A stretch of 64,000 nucleotides of DNA from CAYPIE01 sp964410665 (GCA_964410665.1 CAYPIE010000012.1:1-64000), one strand, 5' to 3'; shown: positions 9,161-18,900, counted from the stretch's first letter. Notes: generated from the sequence alone by a model not told the origin. A program made the numbers and translations.

Positions 9161-9723
9161 CTCAAGGAAACAAATCCGCCACCGCGATCGCCGTGAGCCC
9201 GCTCGGTATCGTCGCCTGATCCCCGGAGTGGTAGGTACCCGCCTGGGAATAGCTGTGGCCGAAAGGCGGCAGTGGGTCGACCGTGGGAGTCTGGTAAACC
9301 TCGAGCATGGTCATGCGGGAGGTTGACCACCCAGTACACTGGGATGCCAGCCGCGGCATACAGGCTCATCTTGGTGGTCCGGTCATGGTCCAGGCTGGCA
9401 TCGGCTACCTCGACGACCAGCAGCGCCGTCGTTGGGTGCTGGCTGGCATACTGTCGCGGCGAACCCGAAACCATGGCCAGGTCCGGCTCGGGATCGGTGG
9501 TCTGGCTGAGCTCCAGGGGTTGCTGTACCCGGAGGCTGGTTCCCGCAGGCAAGGCCGCCTGCAGGGCCAGGGCTGTCAAGGTTACCGCAGTGGCGTGGCG
9601 TGGACCGGCCGGCGACATCGCAAAGATTTCTCCTTGGATCAATTGCACGTCGCGCCCGTTGAAGAAGCCATGTTCGGCCAGTCGGTGGAACTCCGCGCAG
9701 GTCCAGCGCAACACTGTCGGCAT
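9157..9723 (-). CDS. Uma2 family (DUF820) protein with a probable C-terminal frameshift
   Basis: ATG 9723 lies four bases after the dehydratase stop and gives MPTVLRWTCAEFHRLAEHGF, a typical Uma2 opening. The nuclease-like residues are intact: EPDLAMVSG, LLVVEVADASLDHDRTTK and AAAGIPVYWVVNL. After YWVVNLP, around 9305-9325, this frame loses family likeness (DHARGLPDSHGR) and runs to TGA 9157. A neighbouring minus frame continues the expected sequence (MLEVYQTPTVDPLPPFG to AVADLFP) and stops at TGA 9164-9162. A one-base indel, real or from sequencing, would explain this. The catalytic core is unaffected; only about the last 45 residues change. Confidence 0.8.
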   Translation of the reverse strand: MPTVLRWTCAEFHRLAEHGFFNGRDVQLIQGEIFAMSPAGPRHATAVTLTALALQAALPAGTSLRVQQPLELSQTTDPEPDLAMVSGSPRQYASQHPTTALLVVEVADASLDHDRTTKMSLYAAAGIPVYWVVNLPHDHARGLPDSHGRPTAAFRPQLFPGGYLPLRGSGDDTERAHGDRGGGFVSLR

Positions 9724-9727
9724 CCAC

Positions 9728-11692
9728 CTAGCCCCCCAGCCGGCGGGCGATCGCCCCGGTGTCGTAGACGCAGCCGCCCCAGACGCCACCGCTGGCGTGT
9801 TGCAGGAGAGCCCACAGGCGGGTGTCTTCGGAAAGCTCGGGGTCGGCCTGCAGGTTTGGGTGTATGGGTCGACGAGCGAGCAGATTTGTCGCTTCGGCAG
9901 GGCCCAAGTCTTCCTCGGCCGTGCCCACCAAGTCCACGCTCCCTTCGAGGCGGATCCGGTCGATCACAATGCGGATGCGATCCCCGTCACGTAGCTTACC
10001 GAGGGGGCCGCCGACCAACGCCTCGGGGCTGATGTGACCGATACAGGCTCCGGTCGATACCCCCGAGAAACGCGCATCGGTCAGCACTGCTACCTCTTTG
10101 CCCCACGGGAGGTGTTTCAACGCCGAGGTGAGCTGGTAGGTTTCCTCCATCCCCGAACCTAGCGGGCCGCGGCCACACAACACCAGCACATCTCCCGGCT
10201 CGACCCGGACCGAGGCGAGCCCCTTGATGGCGGCGATGGCGGCGCGCTCGCTAGAGAACACCTTGGCCGGGCCGACCTTGCGGTAGACGCCGTCGGCGTC
10301 GACCACGTTGGGGTCGATCGCCGTGCTCTTAATCACCGATCCCTCCGGAGCCAGGTTGCCCCGTGGGAAGGTCACCGTCGAGGTCAGCCCGCGTTCACGG
10401 GCCTGTCGTGGCGACATAATGACGGTGTCGGGATCGATCCCATCGACGCTGGCCAGGCGATCGCGCAGCCGCTTGCGTCGCTCCGAGGCCTGCCACCAGT
10501 CGAGTACTGTGCCCAAGGCTTCGCCGGTCACGGTGCGACAACCCAGGTCGAGCAACCCGAGCTCGCGCAGGTGCAACATCACCTCCGGCACGCCGCCAGC
10601 CAGAAACACCCGGATGGTTGGGTGGCCCACGGGCCCATTGGGCAGGGCATCGACTAACCGTGGCACTTGCCGGTTGATCGCGGTCCAGTCCTCCAGCGTT
10701 GGCCGCGTCAGCCCGGCGTGAAAGGCAATGGCGGGTATGTGGATCAACAGGTTGGTCGAACCACCGAATGCGGCATGCACGGTGATGGCGTTGCGAACTG
10801 CCTGGTCGGTAAGGATGTCGGGGGTGGTGATGCCCCGATGGGCCAGGCCGACCAGGGCTCGGGCCGAGCGGCGAGCCAGATCCAACCAGATCGGCTGGCC
10901 CGACGGGGATAGCGCTGCGTGGGGCATGGTCCAACCAAGGGCTTCGCCGACCACCTGGGCGGTCGCGGCGGTGCCCAAAAACTGACAGCCTCCTCCGGGG
11001 CTGGCGCAGGCGTGACAGCCGGCCTCGGCCGCTTCCTCTAGGGTGATCTCGCCGTGCGCGTAGCGGGCGCCGATGGTCTGCACCTTGGCGGTGTCCTCGT
11101 AGCCCTCGGTGGCGAGCATCACGCCTCCGGGCACCAACACGGTGGGCAGCTTGCGCATACCGGCCAAAGCCATCATCATCGCCGGCAGACCCTTGTCACA
11201 GGTGGCCACCCCCAACACTCCCGAGCGGGTGGGCAAGGATCGCATCAGTCGCCGCAGCACCATCGCGGCATCGTTGCGATAGGGCAGGCTATCGTACATG
11301 CCCGGGGTCCCCTGGGTGCGGCCATCGCAGGGATCGGTGCACGCGCCGGCGAATGGGATGGTCCCCAATGTCTTAAATTGCTCGGCCGCGGCCTTGACCA
11401 GTAGCCCCACCTCCCAGTGACCGGAATGATAGCCCAGGGCGATCGGCCGGCCATCCTCGGCCCGCAAGCCACCGTGGGTACTGAGGATGAGAAATTCCTT
11501 GTTGCCAAGCTCCACCGGGTTCCAACCCATACCCACATTTTGTGACCAGCCAAACAGCTCACCCGAGGGAGCATGACGGAGTAACTCCGGGGTCAGTGGC
11601 AACTGCCCTTCCGGGCCGGGATCGCTGGAACGCAGGTCATACAGGCTGGGGTCGGCGTCCTCCAGCAGGTTGCTCAGAGTCGAGTTGGCCAT
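9728..11692 (-). CDS. YjhG/YagF family dehydratase (IlvD/Edd superfamily), probable D-xylonate dehydratase
   Basis: 654 residues from ATG 11692, the length of the E. coli YjhG/YagF proteins, which dehydrate D-xylonate to 2-keto-3-deoxyxylonate. Family landmarks run throughout: LFGWSQNVGMGWNP, the [Fe-S] ligand regions DPCDGRTQGTPGMYDSLPYR and VATCDKGLPAMMM, CHACASPGGGCQFLGTAATAQ, HAAFGGSTNLL, the C-terminal ARFSGVSTGACIGHISPEAL, and DTRLWALLQHASGG. This longer subfamily is distinct from the roughly 560-residue IlvD of branched-chain amino acid synthesis. It sits between a Dabb protein (16 bases upstream) and a Uma2 protein (four bases downstream), so the genes probably form one operon for sugar-acid use. 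The substrate is inferred from the family. Confidence 0.88.
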   Translation of the reverse strand: MANSTLSNLLEDADPSLYDLRSSDPGPEGQLPLTPELLRHAPSGELFGWSQNVGMGWNPVELGNKEFLILSTHGGLRAEDGRPIALGYHSGHWEVGLLVKAAAEQFKTLGTIPFAGACTDPCDGRTQGTPGMYDSLPYRNDAAMVLRRLMRSLPTRSGVLGVATCDKGLPAMMMALAGMRKLPTVLVPGGVMLATEGYEDTAKVQTIGARYAHGEITLEEAAEAGCHACASPGGGCQFLGTAATAQVVGEALGWTMPHAALSPSGQPIWLDLARRSARALVGLAHRGITTPDILTDQAVRNAITVHAAFGGSTNLLIHIPAIAFHAGLTRPTLEDWTAINRQVPRLVDALPNGPVGHPTIRVFLAGGVPEVMLHLRELGLLDLGCRTVTGEALGTVLDWWQASERRKRLRDRLASVDGIDPDTVIMSPRQARERGLTSTVTFPRGNLAPEGSVIKSTAIDPNVVDADGVYRKVGPAKVFSSERAAIAAIKGLASVRVEPGDVLVLCGRGPLGSGMEETYQLTSALKHLPWGKEVAVLTDARFSGVSTGACIGHISPEALVGGPLGKLRDGDRIRIVIDRIRLEGSVDLVGTAEEDLGPAEATNLLARRPIHPNLQADPELSEDTRLWALLQHASGGVWGGCVYDTGAIARRLGG

Positions 11693-11708
11693 GGCGGCGG
11701 GGTCTCAC

Positions 11709-12053
11709 TTATGATTCGTGCTGCATGTGAACGATCGCGTCGAACACACGCACCTTGGCCCAGGTGGCCTGGTTCTCGGTGATAAACTTCTGGTGTTCAG
11801 GGTCTTCTTGGTAAACATCGTGGGCGGCTTTGTCGACGAAAACAATGTGCAAGGCAACGTCGAAATCGCGGTCGTTGACCTCCCGATCGAGGTCTCGGGC
11901 CAGTGCGCCACAGGCAAAAAACACGATACCGGGCTGCACATTCAGATAACGCTGACAGTCGGCAATGAGCTTGTCGATCGCGGGCTGCGAGCGGTCATGT
12001 AGGGTGAAATAGACGTTGTGGGCCAGCATCGGTTCGATGGTATTCGCCGTCAT
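11709..12053 (-). CDS. Dabb (stress-response A/B barrel) domain protein
   Basis: 114 residues from ATG 12053. It matches the small dimeric ferredoxin-like Dabb family: AHNVYFTLHDRS at the start, then the FFACGALARDLD strand, FDVALHIVFVDKAAHDVYQEDPEH (in part) and the final KVRVFDAIV strand. Members include plant stress proteins and bacterial proteins of unknown or degradative function. Its stop lies 16 bases before the dehydratase start, so it is probably the first gene of the dehydratase/Uma2 operon. No catalytic assignment is possible from sequence. Confidence 0.85.
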   Translation of the reverse strand: MTANTIEPMLAHNVYFTLHDRSQPAIDKLIADCQRYLNVQPGIVFFACGALARDLDREVNDRDFDVALHIVFVDKAAHDVYQEDPEHQKFITENQATWAKVRVFDAIVHMQHES

Positions 12054-12285
12054 GAAGCAATCTCCTGAAGGGGCGGGCGCGAGAGCGGCGTCAATAAGCC
12101 GGCAACGACGAAGAGAGGCTACGCTCTCTTATCCCCCGGACCGCAGCGGGCGTCAAGTCATCGCATCGGTCGGATCATCGTGCAATGCATGCGATGAGTG
12201 GCGAACTCTGCACCTGGTCCGGCAGGCTGTTTCGGTCTTTGCGGGCCTTGCACGCACATCTGGGGATTCTTGCCGCGGTGCGGTC

Positions 12286-13647
12286 TCAGCGCTTACTACG
12301 TACTCGAATCGGCCAGTCTTGGGACTCGGTGCGTGCTCTGTCCATCGCTTTGGCGATGCGTTCGACCACCTCGGGATGTTCCTTGGCTCGGTTGGTTTGT
12401 TCGCTCAGATCTTCAGACAGGTCGAATAGCTTGACCGGGCCCAGGTTGTCGCGGATTCCCTTCCATTTGCCCATACGAACCGCCTGGTGAAATCCTCGTT
12501 CGTGAAACTCCCAGTACATGGTGGCATGGGTACGTTGGGGCTCTCGACCGGTGAGGGTCGGCAAGAACGAAATGCCGTCGATGCCTTGCGGAGCCTCGAC
12601 CTTGACGAGCTCTGCCACAGTAGGCAGAAAGTCCCAGAAGGCCCAGACGTGGTGGCTGTCGCCGGGCTGAATGACCCCGGGCCAGCGTGCTAGCGCTGGG
12701 ACGCGAATGCCTCCCTCGGTCAGGTTGCGTTTGATCCCCTGGAGCGGGCCATTGCTGTCGAAGAACTCCGGCTTCGCGCCGCCTTCGCGGTGCGGGCCGT
12801 TGTCGCTGGTGAAGATGACCAGCGTCTTCTCGTCCAGGCCCAGCGTTTGGAGCTGATGCATCAGCTTGCCCACGTCGGCGTCCAGGCGGGTGATCATGGC
12901 CGCGTGGTTCTTTTGCGGCTGTGGCCAGTTGCGGTCGCTGTACGGAGCGTCGGAGGGGATCTCCATACCGTTGCCCTGGGCCCGACCGCGTTCGTTGTTG
13001 GCGTGGGGCAAAGTCATGGCGTAATAAAGGAAGAATGGTTGATCTTTGTTCTTCTCCAGGAAGTTTTCGACCTCCGCGGCGAAGCGGTCTTGGGAGTACT
13101 CAACCGCCTTCTTAGCGATGTTCTCCGCTTCCAACACGTTGGCCAGCGGCACCTTCTGCTCGTCTCGCCACAGGTATGTTGGATAGTAATTGTGCGCGTG
13201 ACGCTGGTTGAGATAGCCAAAGAAGGTGTCAAAGCCTTGCCGGGTTGGGATCCCGGTGGAATTCGGTTCGCCCAGGCCCCACTTCCCGATCAAGCCGGTG
13301 GTGTAGCCAGCTTGCTTGAACAACTCGGCCACCGTGACATCGCCTGGCTTGAGCGGCACCCGGGCGTTGCCGCGGACCCGGCAATGGCCGGTGTGCTGGC
13401 CAAGCATCAGGGTGCAACGGGACGGAGCGCAAACGGTGCTGCCGGCGTAGGCCTGCGTGAAGCGGATGCCTTGCTTGGCGAAACGGTCGAGGTGAGGAGT
13501 CTGGATCTGGGTCTGGCCATAGCAACCCAGGTCGCCATAGCCCAAGTCATCGGCCAGGATAAAGATCACATTGGGCCGAGCCGGTTCGGTTGCTTGTAGG
13601 CCGCTTACGGCCAGTAGGCTCAGCAGAAGACTTCGCAGAAACCGCAT
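12286..13647 (-). CDS. Sulfatase (arylsulfatase A-like)
   Basis: 453 residues from ATG 13647, with a signal peptide of about 19 residues (FLRSLLLSLLAVSGLQA). Alkaline-phosphatase-fold sulfatase hydrolysing sulfate esters of polysaccharides or glycans outside the cytoplasm. The metal-binding opening NVIFILADDLGYGDLGCYG is followed by the type I signature C73-A-P-S-R77, where Cys is converted to formylglycine by a modifying enzyme not in this window. Other family motifs: GKWGLG, FLYYAMTLPHANNE, TLVIFTSDNGPHREGG and the C-terminal KWKGIRDN. Planctomycetes carry many such enzymes for sulfated algal polysaccharides; the exact substrate is unknown. Upstream, 12054-12285 holds no gene between this and the Dabb gene. 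Confidence 0.9.
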   Translation of the reverse strand: MRFLRSLLLSLLAVSGLQATEPARPNVIFILADDLGYGDLGCYGQTQIQTPHLDRFAKQGIRFTQAYAGSTVCAPSRCTLMLGQHTGHCRVRGNARVPLKPGDVTVAELFKQAGYTTGLIGKWGLGEPNSTGIPTRQGFDTFFGYLNQRHAHNYYPTYLWRDEQKVPLANVLEAENIAKKAVEYSQDRFAAEVENFLEKNKDQPFFLYYAMTLPHANNERGRAQGNGMEIPSDAPYSDRNWPQPQKNHAAMITRLDADVGKLMHQLQTLGLDEKTLVIFTSDNGPHREGGAKPEFFDSNGPLQGIKRNLTEGGIRVPALARWPGVIQPGDSHHVWAFWDFLPTVAELVKVEAPQGIDGISFLPTLTGREPQRTHATMYWEFHERGFHQAVRMGKWKGIRDNLGPVKLFDLSEDLSEQTNRAKEHPEVVERIAKAMDRARTESQDWPIRVRSKR

Positions 13648-13799
13648 GGGAGAGTCTTTCTTTGTGGCTGGAAGCGATGCACATCCATTACCTTTGGCCC
13701 GATGGTAGCATGCCGCAAGTTTGGAGGAAATGGGGGCATGTTGGTGGTGACGACCTGCCGCTTGGGTGGTGAGGATTCATCATCCGCAAGCCCAACGGT

Positions 13800-16700
13800 C
13801 TAGCGACCCGGCAGTAGTGACCGGCCTGGGACGCGGACGACCTCGCCGTTGACCCGCACGATCAGCTGCGGCATGCTGCGGACGCTGACCCTGGCCCAGC
13901 TGGCGAAGTTGGCCCAGGCGTCCTTGAGAAGGGCTTGCCGCGGGTCCTCGTTGCCGCCGAAGTGCCGCATGAAGCCGGCGAAGCGTAACTTGTCTTTGGT
14001 CGACCAGAGTTCCTGGCCGTCGAGGGTGAGTTGCATGGTGGCGACGACCTGGGGGATGTTGACAGTCTTCGACTCCATGCCACGGCCGATGCCGCCGAAG
14101 CGGTCAAGCCGCATCTGGTCGCCGGAGTCAGACTGGCTGCCGTCGACATGCAGGACCAGGCGGCTCTGCCCGACCAGGAAACCAGCTTGTTTAAGGCTGC
14201 GGGTGAGGTCGGCAGTCAGCATCTGCCGGTCCGCGCCGCCCGCGTTGACGGTCAGTTGGATGGGCATGCCCGGGGCGAGCAGACGCTGGACCTGGTTCGT
14301 TCCCAGCCCCATCGACAGCTGCCCGGCTTTCGCCTCGGGCAGGTCGAGCCCGCCCAGGTTGGCGGGAGTGTTCTTGAATGTATCGCCGAACACATACCAG
14401 TGCCGACCGTCGGGTGAATGGTTCAGGTGGGTGCTACCGTGCGGATGAATATAGGTCCACAGGTGGATTTGATTGCGTAGGTCGATCAGGGCCGTACCGC
14501 CGTGGCACAGGTAGTCTTGGCTGCAGTAGTGCAGGCTGTCTGAGTCCCTCAGTCCCTGGGCGGAAAAGCGGAGCCGTGCTTCGCCAGATTCCAGGTCCCA
14601 GCAGGCCACCGTGGCCGCGTCTGCATCGTGGAGTACTGCGGCCAGTTCGCGGTTATTCGGGTGGAAGGCTAGGGCGGTCGGCTGCTTCCCCTGCCCGCTC
14701 AGGGGCAACCGCCCGAGGGGCTCGCCGACGGCGGTGTCGAGGAGCACTAGTCCCTGGCCGGGCACCTCGGCGGCCAGCCAGGCCCGGTCGAGGCTGAGGG
14801 CCAGGCCGCCGGTGTAAGTCGCCTGGCACTCGTACACTGCCTTGCAGGCGGGCACCTCCCACAGAGCGAGCTGGCCGGCTTCGGACAGGGTCAGCAGCCG
14901 GTCATCGTCGGTGAAACCGAGCCAGCGGACCTTGCTGGCCGCGGACTGGTAAGGCCGATAGCCGCACAGGTGGGCGCCAGTCTCGGCGTCGAACACATCG
15001 ATACGCTCGGCGTTGCTGGGGGTGCGGATGGCGTAACGCTTGCCCGAGAGGCTCAGGTCGGCGACCGGTTGCCACTTTTCATCGATCCCCTTAACCGGGA
15101 CAGGCAGGGTGAAGCTGCCCAGGTGGCCGCCGGCGACCAGATCATGGCGGTCGACCCGGAGCACCTTGCGCAATAACGGCTCGGTCTCCTCGGTCAGGCT
15201 GAGCACCGCGGCGTGCTGCTGGCCGCCACCGCTCAAGGCAACGTGGCGGACCTCGTTCAGCCGGGCGGCTAGAGGGAGCAGCGGCCGCAGGGTGTCGGCG
15301 ACCGGCAGGGGTTCGGGCGTCACTTGCCAGTTGCCTGGGAGCTCGACGCGGACCCGACGGATACTGGACCGGTCGGGCGTGGTCAGTTTGGGCAGGGCTT
15401 CCGGGCCTTTGGCCACGGCTGCAAGGGCCTGTTCGATCGCTTGGCCGTTGATCGGCATCGAGGTGACGCCCCAGCGGGTGCCCGAGCGGCTGATGATTAA
15501 CCCAGTCTGGTTGGGCAGCAGACGCCGTGGCAGTGGCGCGTGGTCGTCCTCGGCGAAGGGGAGCCGGGTCAAGAGCACCCCGCTGGCACGGTCGATGACC
15601 AGATCGCCGTGCACCAGCCAGGTGGGCAGGCCGGGCATGTATTCCAGCTTGGAGCCCCGGTAGCGGTGACGGTCGCCGCGGATGGCCCAGGCATCGCTGA
15701 GGTCGTGCTGGGTCACCATCTTGCCACTGGCCAGATCCCAAGCCACCACCTGGAGATGTTTGTGGAAGGCGTCGCGGAACAGTCCGGCGAGTTCACTGCC
15801 GTCCGGGGCAAAGGCCAGCGCCTCGATCTGGTAGTCCATATGGCGGTCGGTCGCCAGAGGCGGGAAGGGGCTGCTGCCGACCAATTCACCCTTGCCCAGA
15901 TCACAGAGGAAGACGGCTTGTCGATCGGCAGCCGCCAGATAGGTACGGTTGGGGCTGAGGGCAAGGGCCTCCTGGTTGAGTCCATCGGGTAAGGGGAGGT
16001 TGTGCAAGTTGGCACCGGTGTCAATATTCCAGATTTGTAGCTCATGCTCGAGGCCCTGGCGGACATACAGCAAGACGGTCTCGCCGTTGGAGCCAAAGTC
16101 GAGCCATTCGACCCGGTCACGTTCGCCCAGTTCCAGGCGGCGGACGGCAGGATTGGTGCTGGCGTTATCGACAAACTGATAAATATCGACCTTAGGCCCG
16201 TCGAACGGGCTACCCGTGCCGGCCAGGTAATGGCCGTTGGGGCTGAGAGCGATCGGGTCACGCAGTTCGAGCTTGCCCGGCAGTACACCGACTTTTTGGT
16301 TCTTGGTCAGGTCCCACAACAACCGCACATCCCGAGGGCTCTGATTGCGGCCGACGGCCATGAAAGCGCTGGACGTGGACGGATAAAGGACGTCCCGGCC
16401 TGACCCGGCTGGGATGGGGGCGATCAGTTGGTATTCCTCTTTGGCAGGGAACTCGAGGGGCTGCTCTTGCGGATCGGGTTGGGCCTTCCAGGAGATTACC
16501 GCAAACGTTGGCGAGTCGACTTCTGGTGCGGGAGGCCTGGTATTTCCCTGCGCCGGCGCGAGGGGACGGGGTTTGGGTGGTTGGATGGCCGGTGCACGGG
16601 GAGGTTGCCGTCGCTTTAAGGCAGGTTGGGGTATCGGTGGAAACAGCCTAGGCGGTTGGAGGGTGGGAGGACCGTCGTGGTCGGGCTGCTGGGGGAAGAC

Positions 16701-17129
16701 CACCCGTGGCGGCTTGGCCAGCGGTGCTGCCTGAGCAACGACCGGAGCTGGATCCGCGGCTTGATTCTCACGATCGGACCACCAATAGATGGCGATGCTG
16801 CCAACCAACAGGATTGCCGTGACCAACGTGGCCAGCAACCACGCGCGACCTTTTGGGGAACGCAGCTCTTCCACGAAGTCCTCATTTTCCGCAAACGCAT
16901 CGCGGTCACGGGAGTGCTTACGGAAGGCATCGATGGGGAAGTCCTTCTGTGCCGCTGCGCGTCGGCTCTGGCGGGGCAGTTCGGAAAAATCTTCCTGCCG
17001 GTCATGGTCTCGGCGCGCCGACAAGGTAAAGACATGGCCACAATGCTTGCAGCGGATGGTTTTGCCGCGAAGATGGTCGGGAAACTCCATCATGGTGTCA
17101 CAACCGCGGCAGGGCAAGGAGAACGACAT
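13800..17129 (-). CDS. Zinc-ribbon, single-TM, WD40-like repeat protein
   Basis: 1,109 residues from ATG 17129 (a TTG at 17177 would add 16). The N-terminus is an MJ0042-type zinc ribbon with two CxxC pairs (CRGCD ... CKHCG). A charged stretch leads to one membrane segment at about residues 97-118 (LLATLVTAILLVGSIAIYWW), followed by a Pro-rich linker to about residue 200. The rest is a string of WD40-like beta-propeller blades, for example ALSPNGHYLAGTG, LAFAPDGSELAGLF, WLGFTDDDRLLTLS and LAFHPNNRELAAVL. The topology suggests a cytoplasmic zinc ribbon and an exported propeller. Many planctomycete proteins have this plan; ligands and function are unknown. It is divergent from the GlmU-like gene. 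Confidence 0.8.
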   Translation of the reverse strand: MSFSLPCRGCDTMMEFPDHLRGKTIRCKHCGHVFTLSARRDHDRQEDFSELPRQSRRAAAQKDFPIDAFRKHSRDRDAFAENEDFVEELRSPKGRAWLLATLVTAILLVGSIAIYWWSDRENQAADPAPVVAQAAPLAKPPRVVFPQQPDHDGPPTLQPPRLFPPIPQPALKRRQPPRAPAIQPPKPRPLAPAQGNTRPPAPEVDSPTFAVISWKAQPDPQEQPLEFPAKEEYQLIAPIPAGSGRDVLYPSTSSAFMAVGRNQSPRDVRLLWDLTKNQKVGVLPGKLELRDPIALSPNGHYLAGTGSPFDGPKVDIYQFVDNASTNPAVRRLELGERDRVEWLDFGSNGETVLLYVRQGLEHELQIWNIDTGANLHNLPLPDGLNQEALALSPNRTYLAAADRQAVFLCDLGKGELVGSSPFPPLATDRHMDYQIEALAFAPDGSELAGLFRDAFHKHLQVVAWDLASGKMVTQHDLSDAWAIRGDRHRYRGSKLEYMPGLPTWLVHGDLVIDRASGVLLTRLPFAEDDHAPLPRRLLPNQTGLIISRSGTRWGVTSMPINGQAIEQALAAVAKGPEALPKLTTPDRSSIRRVRVELPGNWQVTPEPLPVADTLRPLLPLAARLNEVRHVALSGGGQQHAAVLSLTEETEPLLRKVLRVDRHDLVAGGHLGSFTLPVPVKGIDEKWQPVADLSLSGKRYAIRTPSNAERIDVFDAETGAHLCGYRPYQSAASKVRWLGFTDDDRLLTLSEAGQLALWEVPACKAVYECQATYTGGLALSLDRAWLAAEVPGQGLVLLDTAVGEPLGRLPLSGQGKQPTALAFHPNNRELAAVLHDADAATVACWDLESGEARLRFSAQGLRDSDSLHYCSQDYLCHGGTALIDLRNQIHLWTYIHPHGSTHLNHSPDGRHWYVFGDTFKNTPANLGGLDLPEAKAGQLSMGLGTNQVQRLLAPGMPIQLTVNAGGADRQMLTADLTRSLKQAGFLVGQSRLVLHVDGSQSDSGDQMRLDRFGGIGRGMESKTVNIPQVVATMQLTLDGQELWSTKDKLRFAGFMRHFGGNEDPRQALLKDAWANFASWARVSVRSMPQLIVRVNGEVVRVPGRSLLPGR

Positions 17130-17290
17130 AGCGGCTTGCTCCACGAGCGTAAGTAGCTGGGCGGGTCGTACAAGCAAAATGAAGGCATGAGCGTGGTAAT
17201 TTTTGATTATGAATTGTAGTTCATCCTGCCCGGATTACCAGGCTGGCTGGGTCTGGCAAACCTGGCTAGGCAGCACCCGACCCGCTTGAG

Positions 17291-17296
17291 TATACT
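17291..17296 (+). promoter_or_regulatory. Possible -10 box upstream of GlmU-like gene
   Basis: TATACT lies 41 bases before the preferred GTG start at 17337, in the divergent region between two long genes. No consensus -35 box is seen, so the call is weak. Confidence 0.35.
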
Positions 17297-17336
17297 TCGC
17301 AGCCACGTCCCCTAGCTTGCCAGGGAGGTGCAAGAC

Positions 17337-18617
17337 GTGACGCGGCGTCTCTGTTTGGTTGAAGATACACGGGCTCGTCAGCTTGAACCCTTGAGTTTGA
17401 GCCGGCCCGTGTTTGAGTTGCTTTGCGGTGCTACCAGTTTAGGCAGCAAGCAAGCACGGCATTTCCAGGCCGCCCAGGTAGGCTGTTTTGTCCGCCCTCA
17501 TCTCGCCGAGGTGGTGGCAGAGAGCTGGCCGACGTGGTGGGTCAACGATTTGGCCTGGCTGCAACAGGATGCCATAACCCTGGTGAATAGCCGTTGGTTG
17601 CCGGGCGTCCCAGGCTACGAGCGGCCGGCGACACCTCATGTCGGCGTGGTGGATGGCGAGTTGGCCTATGCTCAGGTCGACCGGGAACAACTTCGCTGTT
17701 GCGACTTACATTCGCTGCCCAGCTGTTTGCAGCAATGGAGCGAGTGTCTGCCCCGCTTCGAAGCGGGCGGGCAGATCATTGCCTATCCATGGGATCTGGT
17801 GAGTGCCAATCCCACCGCACTGATCGATGATTTTAGCCAGGCAGGGCTGCTGCCGAGTTCGTTGCCGCCAGGCGTGGCTCAGATTGGACCGGCGGAACAG
17901 CTCTATTGGCACCCTACGGCTCAGCTGGATCCGATGGTTGTCCTCGACACGACCAAGGGGCCGGTGTGGATTGATCGAGAAGCGAAGGTGGGGGCCTTCT
18001 CGCGGCTGGAAGGGCCTTGCTATATCGGGCCAGGCACGCATCTGCATAATGCTCAGGTTCGTGGCGGAACGACCTTGGGCCCCATGTGCCGCATAGGCGG
18101 TGAGATCGAGGCGAGTATTGTACAGGGTTTTAGTAATAAATATCATGATGGTTTTTTAGGTCATAGCTATTTGGGCGCCTGGGTGAATTTCGGGGCAGGT
18201 ACTCAGACGAGCGACCTGCGTAATGACTATGGCAACGTGCAGGTCACCATCGCCGGTCAGCGGGTCGACACAGGGCAACGCAAAATTGGCAGCTATATCG
18301 GTGACCACACCAAGACCGGGCTGGGTAGCTTGCTCAATACTGGCACTTCGACGGGCATCTTTAGCCACTTGTTGCCGACCGGGAGTCTGCTGCCCAAGTT
18401 TGTGCCGTCGTTTGCCCAAGTGGCGCATGGACGCCTGGTGGAGATGAGCGATGTGGCGGCCTTGCTACGCACGGCCAGCGTGGTTATGCAGCGACGTGGG
18501 CAGCGGTTGAGCGTTGCGCAACAACGGCTGTTCACGCATTTGTGGCAGCTGACCGCGGGCATTCGGCGGCAAGCCTTGGCGGAAGCGGAGAGCCGCCGAC
18601 TGCGGAAGCCAGCCTAA
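17337..18617 (+). CDS. GlmU-like sugar nucleotidyltransferase / hexapeptide acyltransferase
   Basis: 426 residues from GTG 17337; GGAGG at 17324-17328 lies eight bases upstream, so it is preferred over GTG 17328. It resembles the alternative bacterial GlmU family (putative UDP-N-acetylglucosamine diphosphorylase plus glucosamine-1-phosphate acetyltransferase). The N-terminal part shows LCLVEDTRARQLEPLSLSRP and the ELLCG region typical of its short nucleotidyltransferase domain. From about residue 205 a left-handed beta helix of hexapeptide repeats appears (VWIDREAKVGAFSRLEGPCY, GPGTHLHNAQVRGGT), then the NFGAGTQTSDLRNDYG and KIGSYIGDHTKTGLGSLLNTG motifs of the acetyltransferase active site. 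It probably makes a nucleotide sugar for the envelope; the exact substrate is inferred. Confidence 0.8.
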   Translation: MTRRLCLVEDTRARQLEPLSLSRPVFELLCGATSLGSKQARHFQAAQVGCFVRPHLAEVVAESWPTWWVNDLAWLQQDAITLVNSRWLPGVPGYERPATPHVGVVDGELAYAQVDREQLRCCDLHSLPSCLQQWSECLPRFEAGGQIIAYPWDLVSANPTALIDDFSQAGLLPSSLPPGVAQIGPAEQLYWHPTAQLDPMVVLDTTKGPVWIDREAKVGAFSRLEGPCYIGPGTHLHNAQVRGGTTLGPMCRIGGEIEASIVQGFSNKYHDGFLGHSYLGAWVNFGAGTQTSDLRNDYGNVQVTIAGQRVDTGQRKIGSYIGDHTKTGLGSLLNTGTSTGIFSHLLPTGSLLPKFVPSFAQVAHGRLVEMSDVAALLRTASVVMQRRGQRLSVAQQRLFTHLWQLTAGIRRQALAEAESRRLRKPA

Positions 18618-18900
18618 TGTGTGGAATTGCATTTGCAGAGTCACGAAGGGCGTGCGTAGAATCGGAGTAGTGTCCATGAGTCTGCCCCAGACGCTGGGGC
18701 CGTGGAGGGTACGGCTTGTTCTAATGTTTCCCTTTCCTTGCGATCTTGCCTACCCTTCCGAGCATTCCGGATCGGGAGAACCCCTTCGTTGGGAGTGATC
18801 TCCCCAATCGTCCTTCCTTCCAGTATGCTCCGCGAGAACCATGCTCGGCGACAAACTTGACGAGCTGCTCCGGGCAGTTCTTCCCCGTTGAAAGGAACAA

